NCBI GenBank assembly: GCA_029448655.1
Contig: JACCLO010000009.1
Span: 1,488,001-1,552,000 of the forward strand
Source: Wolfiporia cocos
Taxonomy: Eukaryota; Basidiomycota; Agaricomycetes; Polyporales; Phaeolaceae
Reading direction: 5' to 3'
DNA: 64,000 bases
Shown piece after piece: positions 45,893-57,370 of this stretch. How positions within the stretch are numbered: the stretch's first letter is position 1; each line of letters starts with the position of its first letter. The notes beneath the pieces were generated by a model that saw only the letters and a list, made by a program, of their open reading frames with translations, ran no database searches and had not been told where the DNA came from. Both the position numbers and the translations under genes were made by a program.

Positions 45893-47328
45893 CTAGTCCG
45901 CGATCTTGATCACGAGCTTCCCTACGGTTTTGCCAGACGTCAAGTCCCTCTGCGCCTGCTGCACACCTTCAGCACTGAACGGGTACTCCTGATGGATATT
46001 GATCTTGAGCTCGCCCGACTCGATCAGCCGGAAGAGCTCTGTGCTGTATCGTCGCGACTCTTCAGCGGTGGTGACGTAGTTGCCCATGCTATTGACCGTC
46101 GTGATAGTCAACCCGGCACGCTAGGAGCACTGAACATGGGAACGCACGTGGGTCGTAGTAATCTGATGTTCTTCTCCGCGAGCTTAAGCGGAGGGAAGGG
46201 TGGTACGGCACCCGATGCGTTCCCTACTGATACGAGTGTGCCTTTCCGCCGTAGGACCTTGAAGTTGTTCTCGAAACTGTCGCGTGTGCGGTATGAGCGC
46301 AATACTCTCAAGTATTGTTGTCCGAGAGACTAGGCACATACGTGTCCTTTCCGACACCATCAAACACCGCATGCACGCCCTCGCCGCCGGTTATCTCGAA
46401 AACCCGCTGCACGGTATCTTCGACGGGGTACAGGATGACGTGATCCGCGCCGTGCGCGCGCGCTAGTTCGGCCTTCTCTGGTGTGCTCGTCGTACCGATC
46501 ACTGTTGCGCCCCGCGCCTTGATAAGCTGCGCAAAGAGCAGGCCAAGCCCACCCGCGACGGTGTGCACGAGTATGACGTCGCCCGGCTGCACGTTATATG
46601 CGTCGTCGATGAACGAGATAGCGGTCAGGCCTGGGCATCGTCAGCACAGGGCGCTATACACACTTGGGACATAACCTACCTTGCGTGAGGCCGGCGGCAG
46701 CAAGTTTGAGAGAGACAGATTCGGAGACAGGGAATACCTTGTGCCATGGAATGCTCACGTATTCCGCAAAGGCGCCGAGCTGGTACTAGGGAGGTGTCGG
46801 CGTCCGTCGGGTAGGACGACCAGAAGAATTACGTACAAACGCTACTTTCCCGCCATGCGCAAACCCACGTTTCTGGTATTCCTCGTCTTTCGCGAGTGCC
46901 TCAGCATCCTCAGGCAGCTGGACGATCGTACCCGCTCCCTCTGAGCCGATAACGAATGGGAATTTGTCGATCCTGTATAGGCCCTTTCTGTCTCGCGCGA
47001 TCCATTATTGTAGTCGATTGCAGTCGGGCTTATTGCGCACCTGTAGTATGTATCAATAAAGTTGACGCCACCATAGTGCACCTGCAGCAGGCAGAATCGG
47101 TGAGGATCTGCCTCGATCGTTTGCACATTGCAGATCGCGTACCTTGATCAAGATATTGCCATCGCGGCTGACAGGAAATGGGTAGTCAGTCTTCTCAATC
47201 ACATCGAAATCGCCAGTCCTTGAGATGGTTATGGCCTTGAAGCCCGACGCTTTCTGCATTATCCCGCGATATGATGAAGGAGCCGACACTCGACGAGCAA
47301 GCTGGATAATTGAATTCGCTCTTATCAT
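45893..47328 (-). CDS. Quinone oxidoreductase, zeta-crystallin type (MDR superfamily)
   Basis: NADPH-dependent reductase of quinones and enal compounds, related to yeast Zta1. Seven exons in transcription order: 47143-47328, 47041-47081, 46837-46987, 46680-46785, 46342-46630, 46148-46276 and 45893-46088. They give 365 residues. Features are VHYGGVNFIDTYYRKGLY (substrate-side loop), PFVIGSEGAGTIV, the nucleotide-binding HTVAGGLGLLFAQLIKARGA (about 180-200), GTTSTPEKAELARAHGADHV and the C-terminal helix VQQAQRDLTSGKTVGKLVIK. No structural-zinc Cys cluster is present, as expected for this zinc-free branch. The N-terminal MIRANSIIQLARRVSAPSSY is basic, Ser-rich and lacks acids, so it may be a mitochondrial targeting presequence; MQKASGFKAI is the alternative internal start. 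The second exon is only 41 nt. Confidence 0.9.
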
Positions 47329-47662
47329 CAGCCGGTGAGCGAGCGGTCGGAAACTTTGTACTGACTATATCAGAGGCTGTGGAATGTCTCGGCCAAGAGC
47401 CTGCTGAGTAAGGCAGTCCCGACGCCTGCTTCGACCACGATATTAGCTTATCCAATCATATCTCAAAGCAACTCTCGATCAATGAGATCATCGATCGTCG
47501 CACTGACGCCACGGCCTGCATTAGCGAAACGTGAGATAGCTGTGAGAGCTGGCTCTGCGCAGCGCTAAAGAGTGCTCATCGGTTATTCCTGAGCTTGAAT
47601 GGCTATCTTCCTGATGCTCCACTGATGGATGAGTAGTATGACTGTAGGAGTGGCTGAGGAGC
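47329..47662. other. Intergenic, promoter side of the quinone oxidoreductase gene
   Basis: No supported ORF. The segment presumably carries the promoter of the minus-strand reductase gene. Confidence 0.4.
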
Positions 47663-48421
47663 GTCAGGAAAAATCTGAGAAAGCTATCACTGCTACCATG
47701 CTACTGCCTGATATAGTGATGTGCCAGGCCCGGCTTTGGGCCATAGGCCGGGCCGGGCCAAGCCCTACTTGGGCCGGGCCAGGCCGGGCCCTACACCACG
47801 GCTTGAGACGGCCCAGGGCCCGGCTTGTGTCTCAAGCCAGGCCGGGCCAAGCCGTGAGCCCCGCCTGAAAGCTCTAACAGATAAAATGTCTAGTAACTAT
47901 AATATAAGGATATATGTAGTAGTAGTATGCTATCAATGTAGTATCTCTATATTCAAGCAAGAGGATAGTCCCATGGATTGAATTCTTGGTGCTGAAGCCT
48001 GTCGCTCACTTTTGGGCGCCTATATGATACCCCATTTGGAAGGCGCGCCACAGAGCACCGTGCCGGTGAAATGATGATTTCACACTATAATTCACTAATT
48101 ATTGAAGATACTGGAGCTTGGCTTTGTCACAAGATAGTTGGAGAAGGTATGTTATAAGTTTTTGTGGCTACAGTGATAATCATCCTCACAGTGCCAGGCC
48201 CCGGGCAAGCCCCAGGCCGGGCCGGGCCAAGCCGTGGGCCGTCAATGGGGGCCCGGCCTGAGGTTTTGAAAAGCCAAGGCCGTCCAAAGCCGGGCCAAAG
48301 CCGGGGGCTTTCAGGCCAGGCCGGGCCGGCACATCACTAGCCTGATATGTGGCGCTACAGAGCTCTACAGATCAGGGGGTAAGCAATGTATCGCTGGTAC
48401 CCGATCGATATTTTCCTGATG
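47663..48421. repeat. Older MITE-like repeat, split by a nested hAT-type insertion
   Basis: Left half 47663-47713 (TCAGGAAAAATCTGAGAAAG ... GCTACTGCCTGATA) and right half 48340-48421 (GCCTGATATGTGGCGCTACA ... GATATTTTCCTGA) together match the intact copy at 5692-5816. Removing the insert and one copy of the 8-bp duplication restores a continuous match. The ends are imperfect inverted repeats of TCAGGAAAAT type. Confidence 0.8.
47714..48339 (+). mobile_element. Non-autonomous hAT-type element, copy 1 (626 bp)
   Basis: Bounded by perfect 12-bp inverted repeats TAGTGATGTGCC and GGCACATCACTA and flanked by an 8-bp direct duplication GCCTGATA (47706-47713 and 48340-48347). An 8-bp duplication with TAGnGATG-like ends is characteristic of the hAT superfamily. 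Long GGCC/GGGCC-rich subterminal blocks (47725-47870 and 48195-48330) enclose an AT-rich core at about 47875-48190. It has no transposase ORF, so it depends on an autonomous element elsewhere. Confidence 0.88.
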
Positions 48422-51005
48422 GATTACATGTCCTTGACGGTCACCGATGTGAACGTTTGCAACGCGACTAACTCAGACCTCTGATAATCTAATAAGTGTC
48501 TTGATACAGAAGCCAAAGTCTGAAACAATTAAATTGTGAGGGCTCTGGAGGTCTATAGGAATATTCAAGAGCATCTGTGTGCCACCTCAACATCTTAAAG
48601 GATTTTACGTTTCTTGATGCAAGTATGATAGATTACTTGCAGTAGTCACGAGTATGCCAGAGTTTGAGCTCTGCCAAGCCGCCGCATAACTCAACGATTT
48701 GTCCCGGACACCAAATGTACTTTGACATGCAGACCTTTGTCGATTAATTTGCCGTAGAGTGCTGCAGAGACCATACATTTCTCACGCACAGCCAATAGAT
48801 ACTATCACCTAAAAGCATGCAGAATCATCCTGCGGCGTCTAGGAACTCTGCTTAGCGCCATCGCACCCACATTGTTTGTTACAACTTAGTACCCATACAC
48901 TCGAATTCGTAGCAACCGTGCTGTGCTCTTGTCCATTGTAGAGGCTACAGATCAGGTTGCTACAAGACAAGCACGTGTGTGAAATATACGGGTTGATTGG
49001 TAGATCAGAGCATTGGCGAGCTCCGATCGCCGCGCGTCAATGCAATTTGTCGACAGTTGTGATACAGATATCTGTAGAGTCAAATGATCATTTCCCTCAC
49101 AATCGTGCTTTGATCCGTCGACGCTGATGGTGGAATCAGAGTGTCCATATCCTCCTGGTGGCTTAATATCATGTTACACCATTTGCACGTAATATTGGAG
49201 ATCGCTGCATGCATTCTATGACAGCGACACTTCTTTCTCTTTCTGGTTGACAACGTGCTAATATCCACCAAGGTCAGGTCAATTCAACGGAACTACATGT
49301 TCCAGGTGCAAGTTGGTGGCCCAAGAAATGTTCAGCAAACATGATCAGCAACGACCCGCATATGCATATGACTGGTGTGAAATTATCACCGATACCACCA
49401 AGGTGTCCAGTATCCATAGCAATATGTCAGGCTCTGGACGCTTTACCAGCTCAAAATCTTGACCCGTGATATCAACAGCGACTTTGAACAGACTGTTTTC
49501 TTATCAACATTGTAGCGGCACGCGCAGGTGCTATCCCCAACCTCATGTGAGTGGGAGTGCCAGCACGGAATTGACGTTATAGATACTACGATTTCCACAA
49601 AGGTAGAGTGCGTCTCTTTTGCCACGGTACTGCAACATCGCTATACGGTTTTGGTATTTGATAAATCAATTGTAGTAGTATCGAATTGAAGGATCGGGCG
49701 ATACTTCAGTAGTTGCTCAATGACCGTACAGCAGGCCGTATAAGAAAACAATATGCTATGTGATCAAGTAGCGAATCATTAATCATTACCTACACTACGC
49801 AATAAGGGAGGCTATACAACCTCGGCACACACTGAAACATTCACGCCGTATGCACAAATGGGTACACAGGGGCATGATAAGTGCTGTTCACGGGTTTGAA
49901 CACACTGGTATGCGTCGACGATATAAGACTATGTCCCAAACCGTGATCTCTCTCATGTCGCATTCTATATAAGTAGGTGAGAAGCATGTTTAGAGGTAGA
50001 TCATTACGCATAACGGTTTGTGATAAGTCGATGAAGCGGCAGAAATCCACAGCAAGACCATCATGTCTGGGGCATTCAAAGCAAGGCCGCATATTGCGAC
50101 CGACACCAACGCCACCCGTCGCAAGGTCGTCGTGGTATTACCGGTCACACTTCGCATCGGCTACTTTTGCTCCAGCTTCTCATCTTCATTTCCATAATGT
50201 CATACGGTCACTGATCCTCTGGACACGAAAGTTGACAAAGCATTCCTCTCTGAGTCGGGGATATTTCGTTCATATTTCCTCTGGAAAATTTTAATACCAG
50301 AGATGTATTCTATTTGATCTGTTATCTAACAGAATGTGTCTATGCCAATTCGTAATCTACAGTGTCAACTATCCCAGTGTGGGATCGGGACAGGCCGCAC
50401 TACATTTATCGCTTGACTACAACGCCGGTGCGATCGACATCGCCAAGATCAGAATGTATGATGTCATCATATAGTATTTCGTTGATCACTTTGTTGATTT
50501 TAACATGATATTCGCAGTATAGACCGAACCGTGTACGCTTCACGGTGACGCACACTCGACATATCAAACACTCCAATCGGCCATCCATGCAAATATCAAC
50601 ATTCAAAACAATCATATATGCTCTTTGGGCATGAACTTATAGCGAAGAGGCCGAGTGCGAATGAGCTGCTGGAAGTGTCTGGCTAGCGTCAATCTGCCAC
50701 AACCCCGAAATAGGAGCCACCTCCTAGTTTCAGCCCTCCACGCCGATCACAATCATAGGTAGTACATCATTTTTCCTCGTAGAAGCACGTTCATTGAACC
50801 GCACGGATACAATTCTCAGAGAGTACCACTTGGCAAGATATATAAGGACTGTTCTGAATTCATAGCATCCATCTTTCTGATCCAGATTTTGCACCATCCC
50901 AGTGAGAATAAACACTAATTCGGACCACTCCGTGATACGGGTACTCTCCAGAGCTGGAATTTACGATGGGATCGAACAGTATGTGAGCGCATCAATTATT
51001 GCTCC
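48422..51005. other. Gene-poor region between repeats
   Basis: AT-rich with no supported gene. ORFs at 49080-49271, 49841-50092 and 50406-50615, all minus strand, have no recognised motif. Confidence 0.35.
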
Positions 51006-53003
51006 ATGATTGCTCATGCTGAAGACAACCAGTTAGTGATGTGCCGGCCCTGCCCGGCCTGAAAGCCCCCGGCTTTGGCCCGGCTTTGGACGGCCTTGGC
51101 TTTTCAAAACCTCAAGCCGAGCCCCCATTGACGGCCCACGGCTTGGCCCGGCCCGGCCTGGGGCTTGCCCGGGGCCTGGCACTGTGAGGATGATTATCAT
51201 TGTAGCCACACAAACTTATAACATACCTTCTCCAACTATCTTCTGACAAATCGAAGCTCCAGTATTTTCAATAACTAGTGATATATAGTGTGAAATCATC
51301 ATTTCACCGGCACGGTGCTCTGTGGCGCGCCTTCCAAATGGGGTATCGTATAGGCGCCCGAAAGTGAGCGCACCAAGAATTCAATCCATGGGACTATCCT
51401 CTAGCTTGAATTTAAGAATATAGAGATACTACATTGGAATATAGCATACTGCTACTATATATATCCTTATATCATAGTTACTAGACATTTTATCTGTTAG
51501 AGCTTTCAGGCCCGGGGCTCACGGCTTGGCCCGGCCCGGCTTGAGACACAAGCCGGGCCTGGCACATCACTACAACCAGTTCCTCCAAATCCTGTCGTCA
51601 AGTTTCACTGGCTGGTGAGTACAGATTATGAAACAAACACAAACACTCTTGTTGAAGAGCTGGAAAGGGCTCATTCTATATGAGCACATTTTAACTTGGG
51701 ATCGTGAAGTTGAATATATCTGGCGATATCGCGTCACGAAAACTACCATCCTCTTTTTACTGAACCGATATGGCCTTTTGTTATTCGCTGCTTTGAGAGG
51801 TCTGCATTTGTTTGTGAGAACTGGTAAAATCGTAAGAACTCTCATGTTTGCAATCGAGTCATGGGCTGAAAGTCTCACAAGAAGTTAGAACTATTACGAG
51901 CTCGCCAGTATAAACAGGCAGTTTATTGCACAATGGTAACGACTCGACGCTGGATGGTATCGAAAGAGTTACATATGGGCTGTTATTCATAGCAATAGCA
52001 GGTTTGTGTTTAGACGTTTCCAGCGTAGAAGACTCATAAACAACGACATTACAGCCTTCTCCGCACTGCGTGTTCATGCGCTTACTGGGATGAAGTCATC
52101 TTTTGCACTCGTCACACTGATTACTGGCCTTGTATCTGCCGCAATATAATTCGCTCAAGCGATTTGCGCAGGCGAGGATGCATCAAGACAGATATGCGTA
52201 TTTTCTGCTAGGTCTAATTCAATGTGAGTACAGAATCTTTCCAGCATACAAGAAGCTGACATCCTCCTAGCAGTATGTCTGTGTGAAATGGTGTATAAGG
52301 TCGTCGATAATGGCGTCCCCTCAACATTTATTATGATGATAACGTGCAATTTTACCTCCGATGCAATTGTACTTATTCTCACCTGGCGCCATACTTTCTC
52401 CTGGATAAACGCATCGCGTAGCAAGTATACTGGAACGATGATTCTGACAATTATGTTTCGGGATGGTAAGCAAACTGGAACGTCTGTAAGATTATATTGA
52501 TCGTAAGGAGTTTAGGAACCATTCACTTCTTGGGCGCACAGAACTCCAATAAACCATCTTCAAAAGGATTATGGACTCATGTATTGCGTAATCAGAACCA
52601 TAATGGTCCTGAGTGCGCTCCGGATTATCTCAGAAGTATATCAGTCGAGCTCTAATGTGCGTATTTCCCTGGCACTTTGTCTCGTCCTACCGTATTGACT
52701 AGACGGTACAGGTAGCGTCCGCCGCAGAATCTGCCCGAATGGCTCTGAATGCGTAAGAATTTATCGTACTTAGCCTGATAAGCTAACATTACAGTACAAA
52801 CAATAGCATTGTAGGGTTTTTGATATCCAGATTTATCTTCCACCTACGACATGCTCAAAATAGACGTGATTTCACAGCCGGCACCGAGTCAGTGTCATTT
52901 TCTGACACACTGAATGATACAACATACAGCATGCAGTTTCGCATGGGCGTGCAGTATGTCTTCAGCAGTTAATAGAATGTCTACTGACAGTTCGAGGTCA
53001 TGA
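51006..53003 (+). pseudogene. DUF6533-type 7TM gene interrupted by a hAT-type element in its first exon
   Basis: Parts recognised in order on the plus strand are GLILYEHILTWDREVEYIWR and LFLLNRYGLLLFAALR (the DUF6533 domain), FSALRVHALTGMKSSFALV, SDAIVLILTWRHTF, MILTIMFRDG and GFLISRFIFHLRHAQN. All are hallmark segments of this agaricomycete membrane family. Upstream, the ATG at 51006 opens MIAHAEDNQ, where the element sits in the CAG/TTC junction; beyond the element the frame continues FLQILSSSFTG to a GTGAGT donor and into the DUF6533 exon. In the present state the frame runs from CAG into the element and stops about ten codons later. Downstream exons look sound, so the break appears recent. 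Exact exon borders after 51830 and the 3' end (52972 or 53003) were not settled. Confidence 0.6.
51034..51572 (-). mobile_element. Non-autonomous hAT-type element, copy 2 (539 bp), opposite orientation
   Basis: The same perfect 12-bp ends TAGTGATGTGCC and GGCACATCACTA, flanked by the 8-bp duplication CAACCAGT (51026-51033 and 51573-51580). The core is the reverse complement of copy 1 (for example the segment with AATTCAATCCATGGGACTAT and CATTTCACCGGCACGGTGCT), with small changes and a deletion of about 87 bp overall, mostly in the GGCC-rich subterminal block. No ORF. Confidence 0.9.
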
Positions 53004-53753
53004 TAGACCGATGTCGGAAAATCCCGAGCCTTGGAGCTCTTATGATGAGCAGGTGAGAACTATGCAATCCTTCTGATCTTTGATATCGTTACCATTGCTC
53101 CGATCTAGAGTACACCCGACAACCATGAAGGTCTTAGCACAATCCATGATATATAATAAGAGAGCTACATGGTCTCATCTTGGATGAATAAGCAAAGGCG
53201 AGTTGTGACCACGGAGAGTGTTCTTGGCTGGCTAAGTTATGGCGAAGTATGTAGCATTTCTGCGTACTCTTGGCCTCCCAGGCTGCATAGAAACATGAAT
53301 GGGCTTTGTATAAACAGTAAATTAGTCTAGAAATTTTTAAATACCACAAACACGTATACTAAGAACTACTTTTATGCAATGGCCGAAGTGTTTTATTTTA
53401 CGGCGTCTGTTGCTGTTAATAGTATTATTCTTGTGATTTGTCCTTGCTTTGCTATTGCCGTTTTCTCCGGGTCTGGTTAGGTATTATTATACATGTTACC
53501 ATGCACCATCAGAGATACTCTGCGCCTCGCCGAGTAGCCCTGTAATTCATCACTGGTTAAGTTGTGTGTGTCAAGGAGCGCCACCCAGCGGGCGCTTACT
53601 GGCTTCTGGCGCAACTAAAATCACATGGTGATAGTGCTTTACAAACCGCCGATCCCCAACCTATCAGCTAACACATGTCCGCGCTGGATAGTGCTCACCT
53701 GCTTGCGCTGCAGTGGCTAAAGCTGACTCCTACTGCGGTCATATACACTTGAA
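53004..53753. other. Intergenic, promoter side of the ABC transporter gene
   Basis: Short ORFs only, no recognised element. Contains the upstream region of the ABCD transporter. Confidence 0.4.
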
Positions 53754-56700
53754 ATGTTGGATGCGATGTTTCCAGTTCGAGTCACTCAGCAACAGCTGAT
53801 GGTCACTCGGATACTCTTTGTGGCGCTGTTGTTATTGCGTTCTCGCATCGCTGATGCGCCAGGGTATGTTTCAGCCATACTACAAGCAGCCTCCAAAGCA
53901 GGAACATCACAGGAAGAAATTAGTCGAGCACTCCAACAGGTATATGTACAGGAACCAGACGGCTCCCAGATTCTACTTGTGCCCCATAGCTATGGAATCG
54001 CGAAGGTATGAACCTAATGCTAAATATATAGTTCCAAAGCTCTGTCATCCCCTTCCGCATTGAATCAATCCTATCCAGAAGCTTGAAAATGACCCCTGCG
54101 ATGTGCACAGCGGCGTCATCTTCTCGCATATGCCGGCCTTGCCATGAAAGATAGCGCATAGGATGGGGTCTATCCTTCTAAAGTGCATCTGAGGGGAAAC
54201 AGCAGACTGATATTACATTCAGGTCCCTATACGCTCAACGCCAGGCCAAGTTATCTCTCAAAACGCCGGTCACTTTCCGCTAATATCCTCATCCCACAAA
54301 CCCAACCTGGACAAGGTCTTCATGAAGCAACTATTTGCTATCCTGCGCATTGCATTTCCTACCTGGCGTTCGCAGGAGGCTGGGATGCTACTAGCGCACA
54401 ACTTCTTCCTCATCTCGCGCACGGTACTCAGCGTGATCGTTGCACGACTTGACGGGCGCATTGTGCGTGACCTGGTAAGTGCGGATGGCAAGGGCTTCTT
54501 GAAAGGTCTCGGACTATGGTTCGCTCTTGCCATCCCCAGCACATACACAAACACCATGGTATGCAGCGATTCGCTTGTCCTTTCCTTTCTCGCACGTTGT
54601 GATACAGAGCCGCTTTCGTAGCTCCGCCATCTACAAAGCAAATTGGCTCTACGAATGCGCACGCGATTGACGAGGTATACCGACGACCTCTACCTTTCCT
54701 CAGCGCCTCACCTCCGTTACTACCGAATCTCACCCGAGGGTGGCCTGGACGACGTCGAGCAGTACATTACGTCTGACGTAGCCTCCTTCTGTGACTCTCT
54801 CTCCGGAATATAGTATGCCGTCTTCTGAACGTTATCTGTCCTGCCCAGCTAATCAAATACATTCAAACACAGCGGAAACGTGCTGAAGCCAGCGCTAGAT
54901 GTGCTGCTCTTCACGTCGCAGCTTTCCCGCACGCTCGGCTACCGTGGTACTGCGCTTCTCGCACTGAACTACTACGTGACTGCTACTATCTTGCGAGCGG
55001 CAACACCAGCTTTTGGTCGGCTCGCGGCGGTAGAAGCCCAACTAGAAGGTGAATACAGGGCTGGGATGGGGAGGGTTGACCGAGAAAGTGAAGAAATTGC
55101 GTAAGTTGGCTTCGATGCCAAGTCGACTCTAATCAAATATCCCATTTTGCATTCCTAACGTCTCATGAAGTTTCTATGGCGGAGGAAAACGAGAACGGAG
55201 CATCTTGTGGAGCGCTTATCTGCGCCTCATCAGACATATAAACTCGATCTACAAGGTTAGGACGCACCAGACCTACTCATAGGATAGTATTTGACTATGG
55301 ACCTTTCCAGATCCGGATAGCCTACGAATGGACTGAAGACTTCGTTATCAAATACTTATGGAGCGCTGCAGGTTATTGTCTTATTTCGGTGCCTGTGTTC
55401 TTGACGAGAAGGAGACACGTGGGAATACAAGCTACGTCTCCGGCTCTCAAGGAAGCAATTAATAATGAGGTGGCCAATCGCACCGAAAGTGAGTTTTGTG
55501 AAACCCAGTCAAACATGTTTATGACCATTTGCGAAAACTATGCCAGCATACATTTCATCTCGGCGACTTCTCCTCTCTCTTGCTGATGCAGGAGGACGAG
55601 TGATGTATGCCTACAAGGACCTTCTAGAGCTCGCTGGCCAGACTGACCGCCTCTACACGCTTCTATCGACTTTACACAATCTTCCTCCACTTCCAGAGTG
55701 TCAGAGTGACGACTACTCTGACCGGATCGAATTACAGAACGTAGATGTCGGCATTCCTGCGCCCGCGCTCACTGCCACCAATCATGCCAAACCTGCAGCA
55801 CCTGCCGCAGCAACGTCGTGGATTTTGATTAAGGACATATCACTCGTCTTGCGCGAGGGAGAGCACCTCATGATCACCGGAAGTAACGGTGTTGGGAAAA
55901 CGTCTGTGGCGCGGGTGCTCGCGGGCTTGTGGGCCGCACAAGGTGAGGGTGAAGTGCGGCGGCCGCCTGGACGGCAAGGCTTGTTCGTGATCCCGCAGCG
56001 CGCTTATATGGTTACCGGAACTCTACTTGATCAGTGCGTGTTTGTATATGTACTGAAGGAGAGCTGACTAACCTCGCTGTAACTCTCACGCAGGGTGATC
56101 TACCCACATGCATATCCCGAGTTCTTGCAGTCAGGGAAGACAGAGAAGGACCTAATGGAGATTTTGGTTTCTGTAAATTTGGCGTATCTCCCTGCCCGAG
56201 AGGGTGGCTGGAGCACGCGGAAAGAGTGGAGAGATGTTCTGAGCGGCGGCGAGAAACAGAGAGTGAGTTCTTGGGGAATCATGTGGACATCAGGATTGAC
56301 GAGGTAATAAGATGGGATTGGCGCGAGTCTTTTACCACAGGCCAAAATTCGCAGTACTTGATGGTAAGACCTCTGATATATCTGCGTTGAAACCCACGGC
56401 GACGACTTCATCCACAGAATGCACGAGTGCTGTCTCGAGCGATGTCGAAGGACGGATGTATGAACATGCCAAAGCACTTGGAATCACACTCATTACGATC
56501 TCACTGAGGTACGAGTTTGATTATGCAGCTCCCAATCACAGACACTCAATCAATCTTAGACCGTCACTTATGCGTTACCATACGCATCTGCTCACTCTTG
56601 CAGGCGATGGCACAGGGAAGTGGGCTTTGTCACGTATAGGATCAGCAGAAGAACGTATGGGCATCGATCGCGAGATACTTTCTTTGAAAGAGAAGCTGGC

Positions 56701-56773
56701 AGATGTCGCCCGATGGGAAGCTAGAGTCAATGAGCTGAATGAAATGTTGTCTATATCTGTACAAGAGAAGTGA
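53754..56773 (+). CDS. Peroxisomal ABC half-transporter, subfamily D (Pxa/ALDP/PMP70-like)
   Basis: Imports acyl-CoA esters or fatty acids into peroxisomes for beta-oxidation, as a homo- or heterodimer. Eleven exons (53754-54005, 54223-54558, 54622-54812, 54873-55100, 55171-55255, 55311-55488, 55547-56033, 56094-56262, 56312-56363, 56418-56508, 56560-56773) give 760 residues. The membrane domain has LDGRIVRDLVSADGKGFLKG, LQSKLALRMRTRLTRY, the loop ISPEGGLDDVEQYITSDV, and the EAA-like motif EEIAFYGGGKRERSIL. The nucleotide-binding domain has Walker A GSNGVGKTS (about 535-543), signature LSGGEKQR (about 634-642) and Walker B FAVLDECTSA. The H-loop, SHRPSL in the family, reads SLRPSL here, with Leu at about residue 689. 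Intron 54006-54222 is unusually long (217 nt). The C-terminal 60 residues are coiled-coil-like. Start ATG 53754 is the only good candidate in frame. Confidence 0.93.
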
Positions 56774-57370
56774 TGTAGCCGTCAGCGCCGCAATTGCCAT
56801 AGTGATTTCATACTTCCGTATACTGATACAACTCAGTGTTCAGTATCACATAGTAGATCCGCATGGGTAGTCCGGTGCAATGGAAGTAGACTTTGGTTAG
56901 CTTTCTTGAGTGAAAATCCTAGGGACCCGCTACAGGGATGTCGACAATGACACATTCGCTCTATGTCTACTCGCCAATTGAATCATTGGCCCAGTGTCCC
57001 GAGACGGTCTCGAAGACACGGCATAGCGGCCTTTGCTATTGGTATGCTATTGCTGCATAATTCACATGATATTCAGCCGTGCGTCTAAAGCATCGAGGAT
57101 GTTTGACACCCGGAGCCACCCTATCGTACAGGAAGCAGAAAGGTGATTCGCATCCTGGGATCAAACCGCTCTCTGCAGTCCACATTGGCTTTCAGTATGT
57201 GCGGCTTGGGGAGGCCATGGTTGTCTTCGAATCACCGCATTGTGACGCGATCAGAAACCTGGCTAGTAATATATTCAGAACCTCGAACGAGACAGCAATG
57301 ACTCTCCACTCATCAAACGTACTCGCATCAATTTCCAGGGCGGGAACCATGCTTTTGGCCGTCAAGCAGG
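56774..57370. other. Convergent intergenic region
   Basis: Lies between the convergent ABC transporter and 7TM genes. No supported ORF was found. Confidence 0.4.

Noticed and set aside
53004..53350. Possible extra exons of the interrupted DUF6533-type gene
   Set aside because: The reading after 53003 shows no family features, so it was kept as intergenic.
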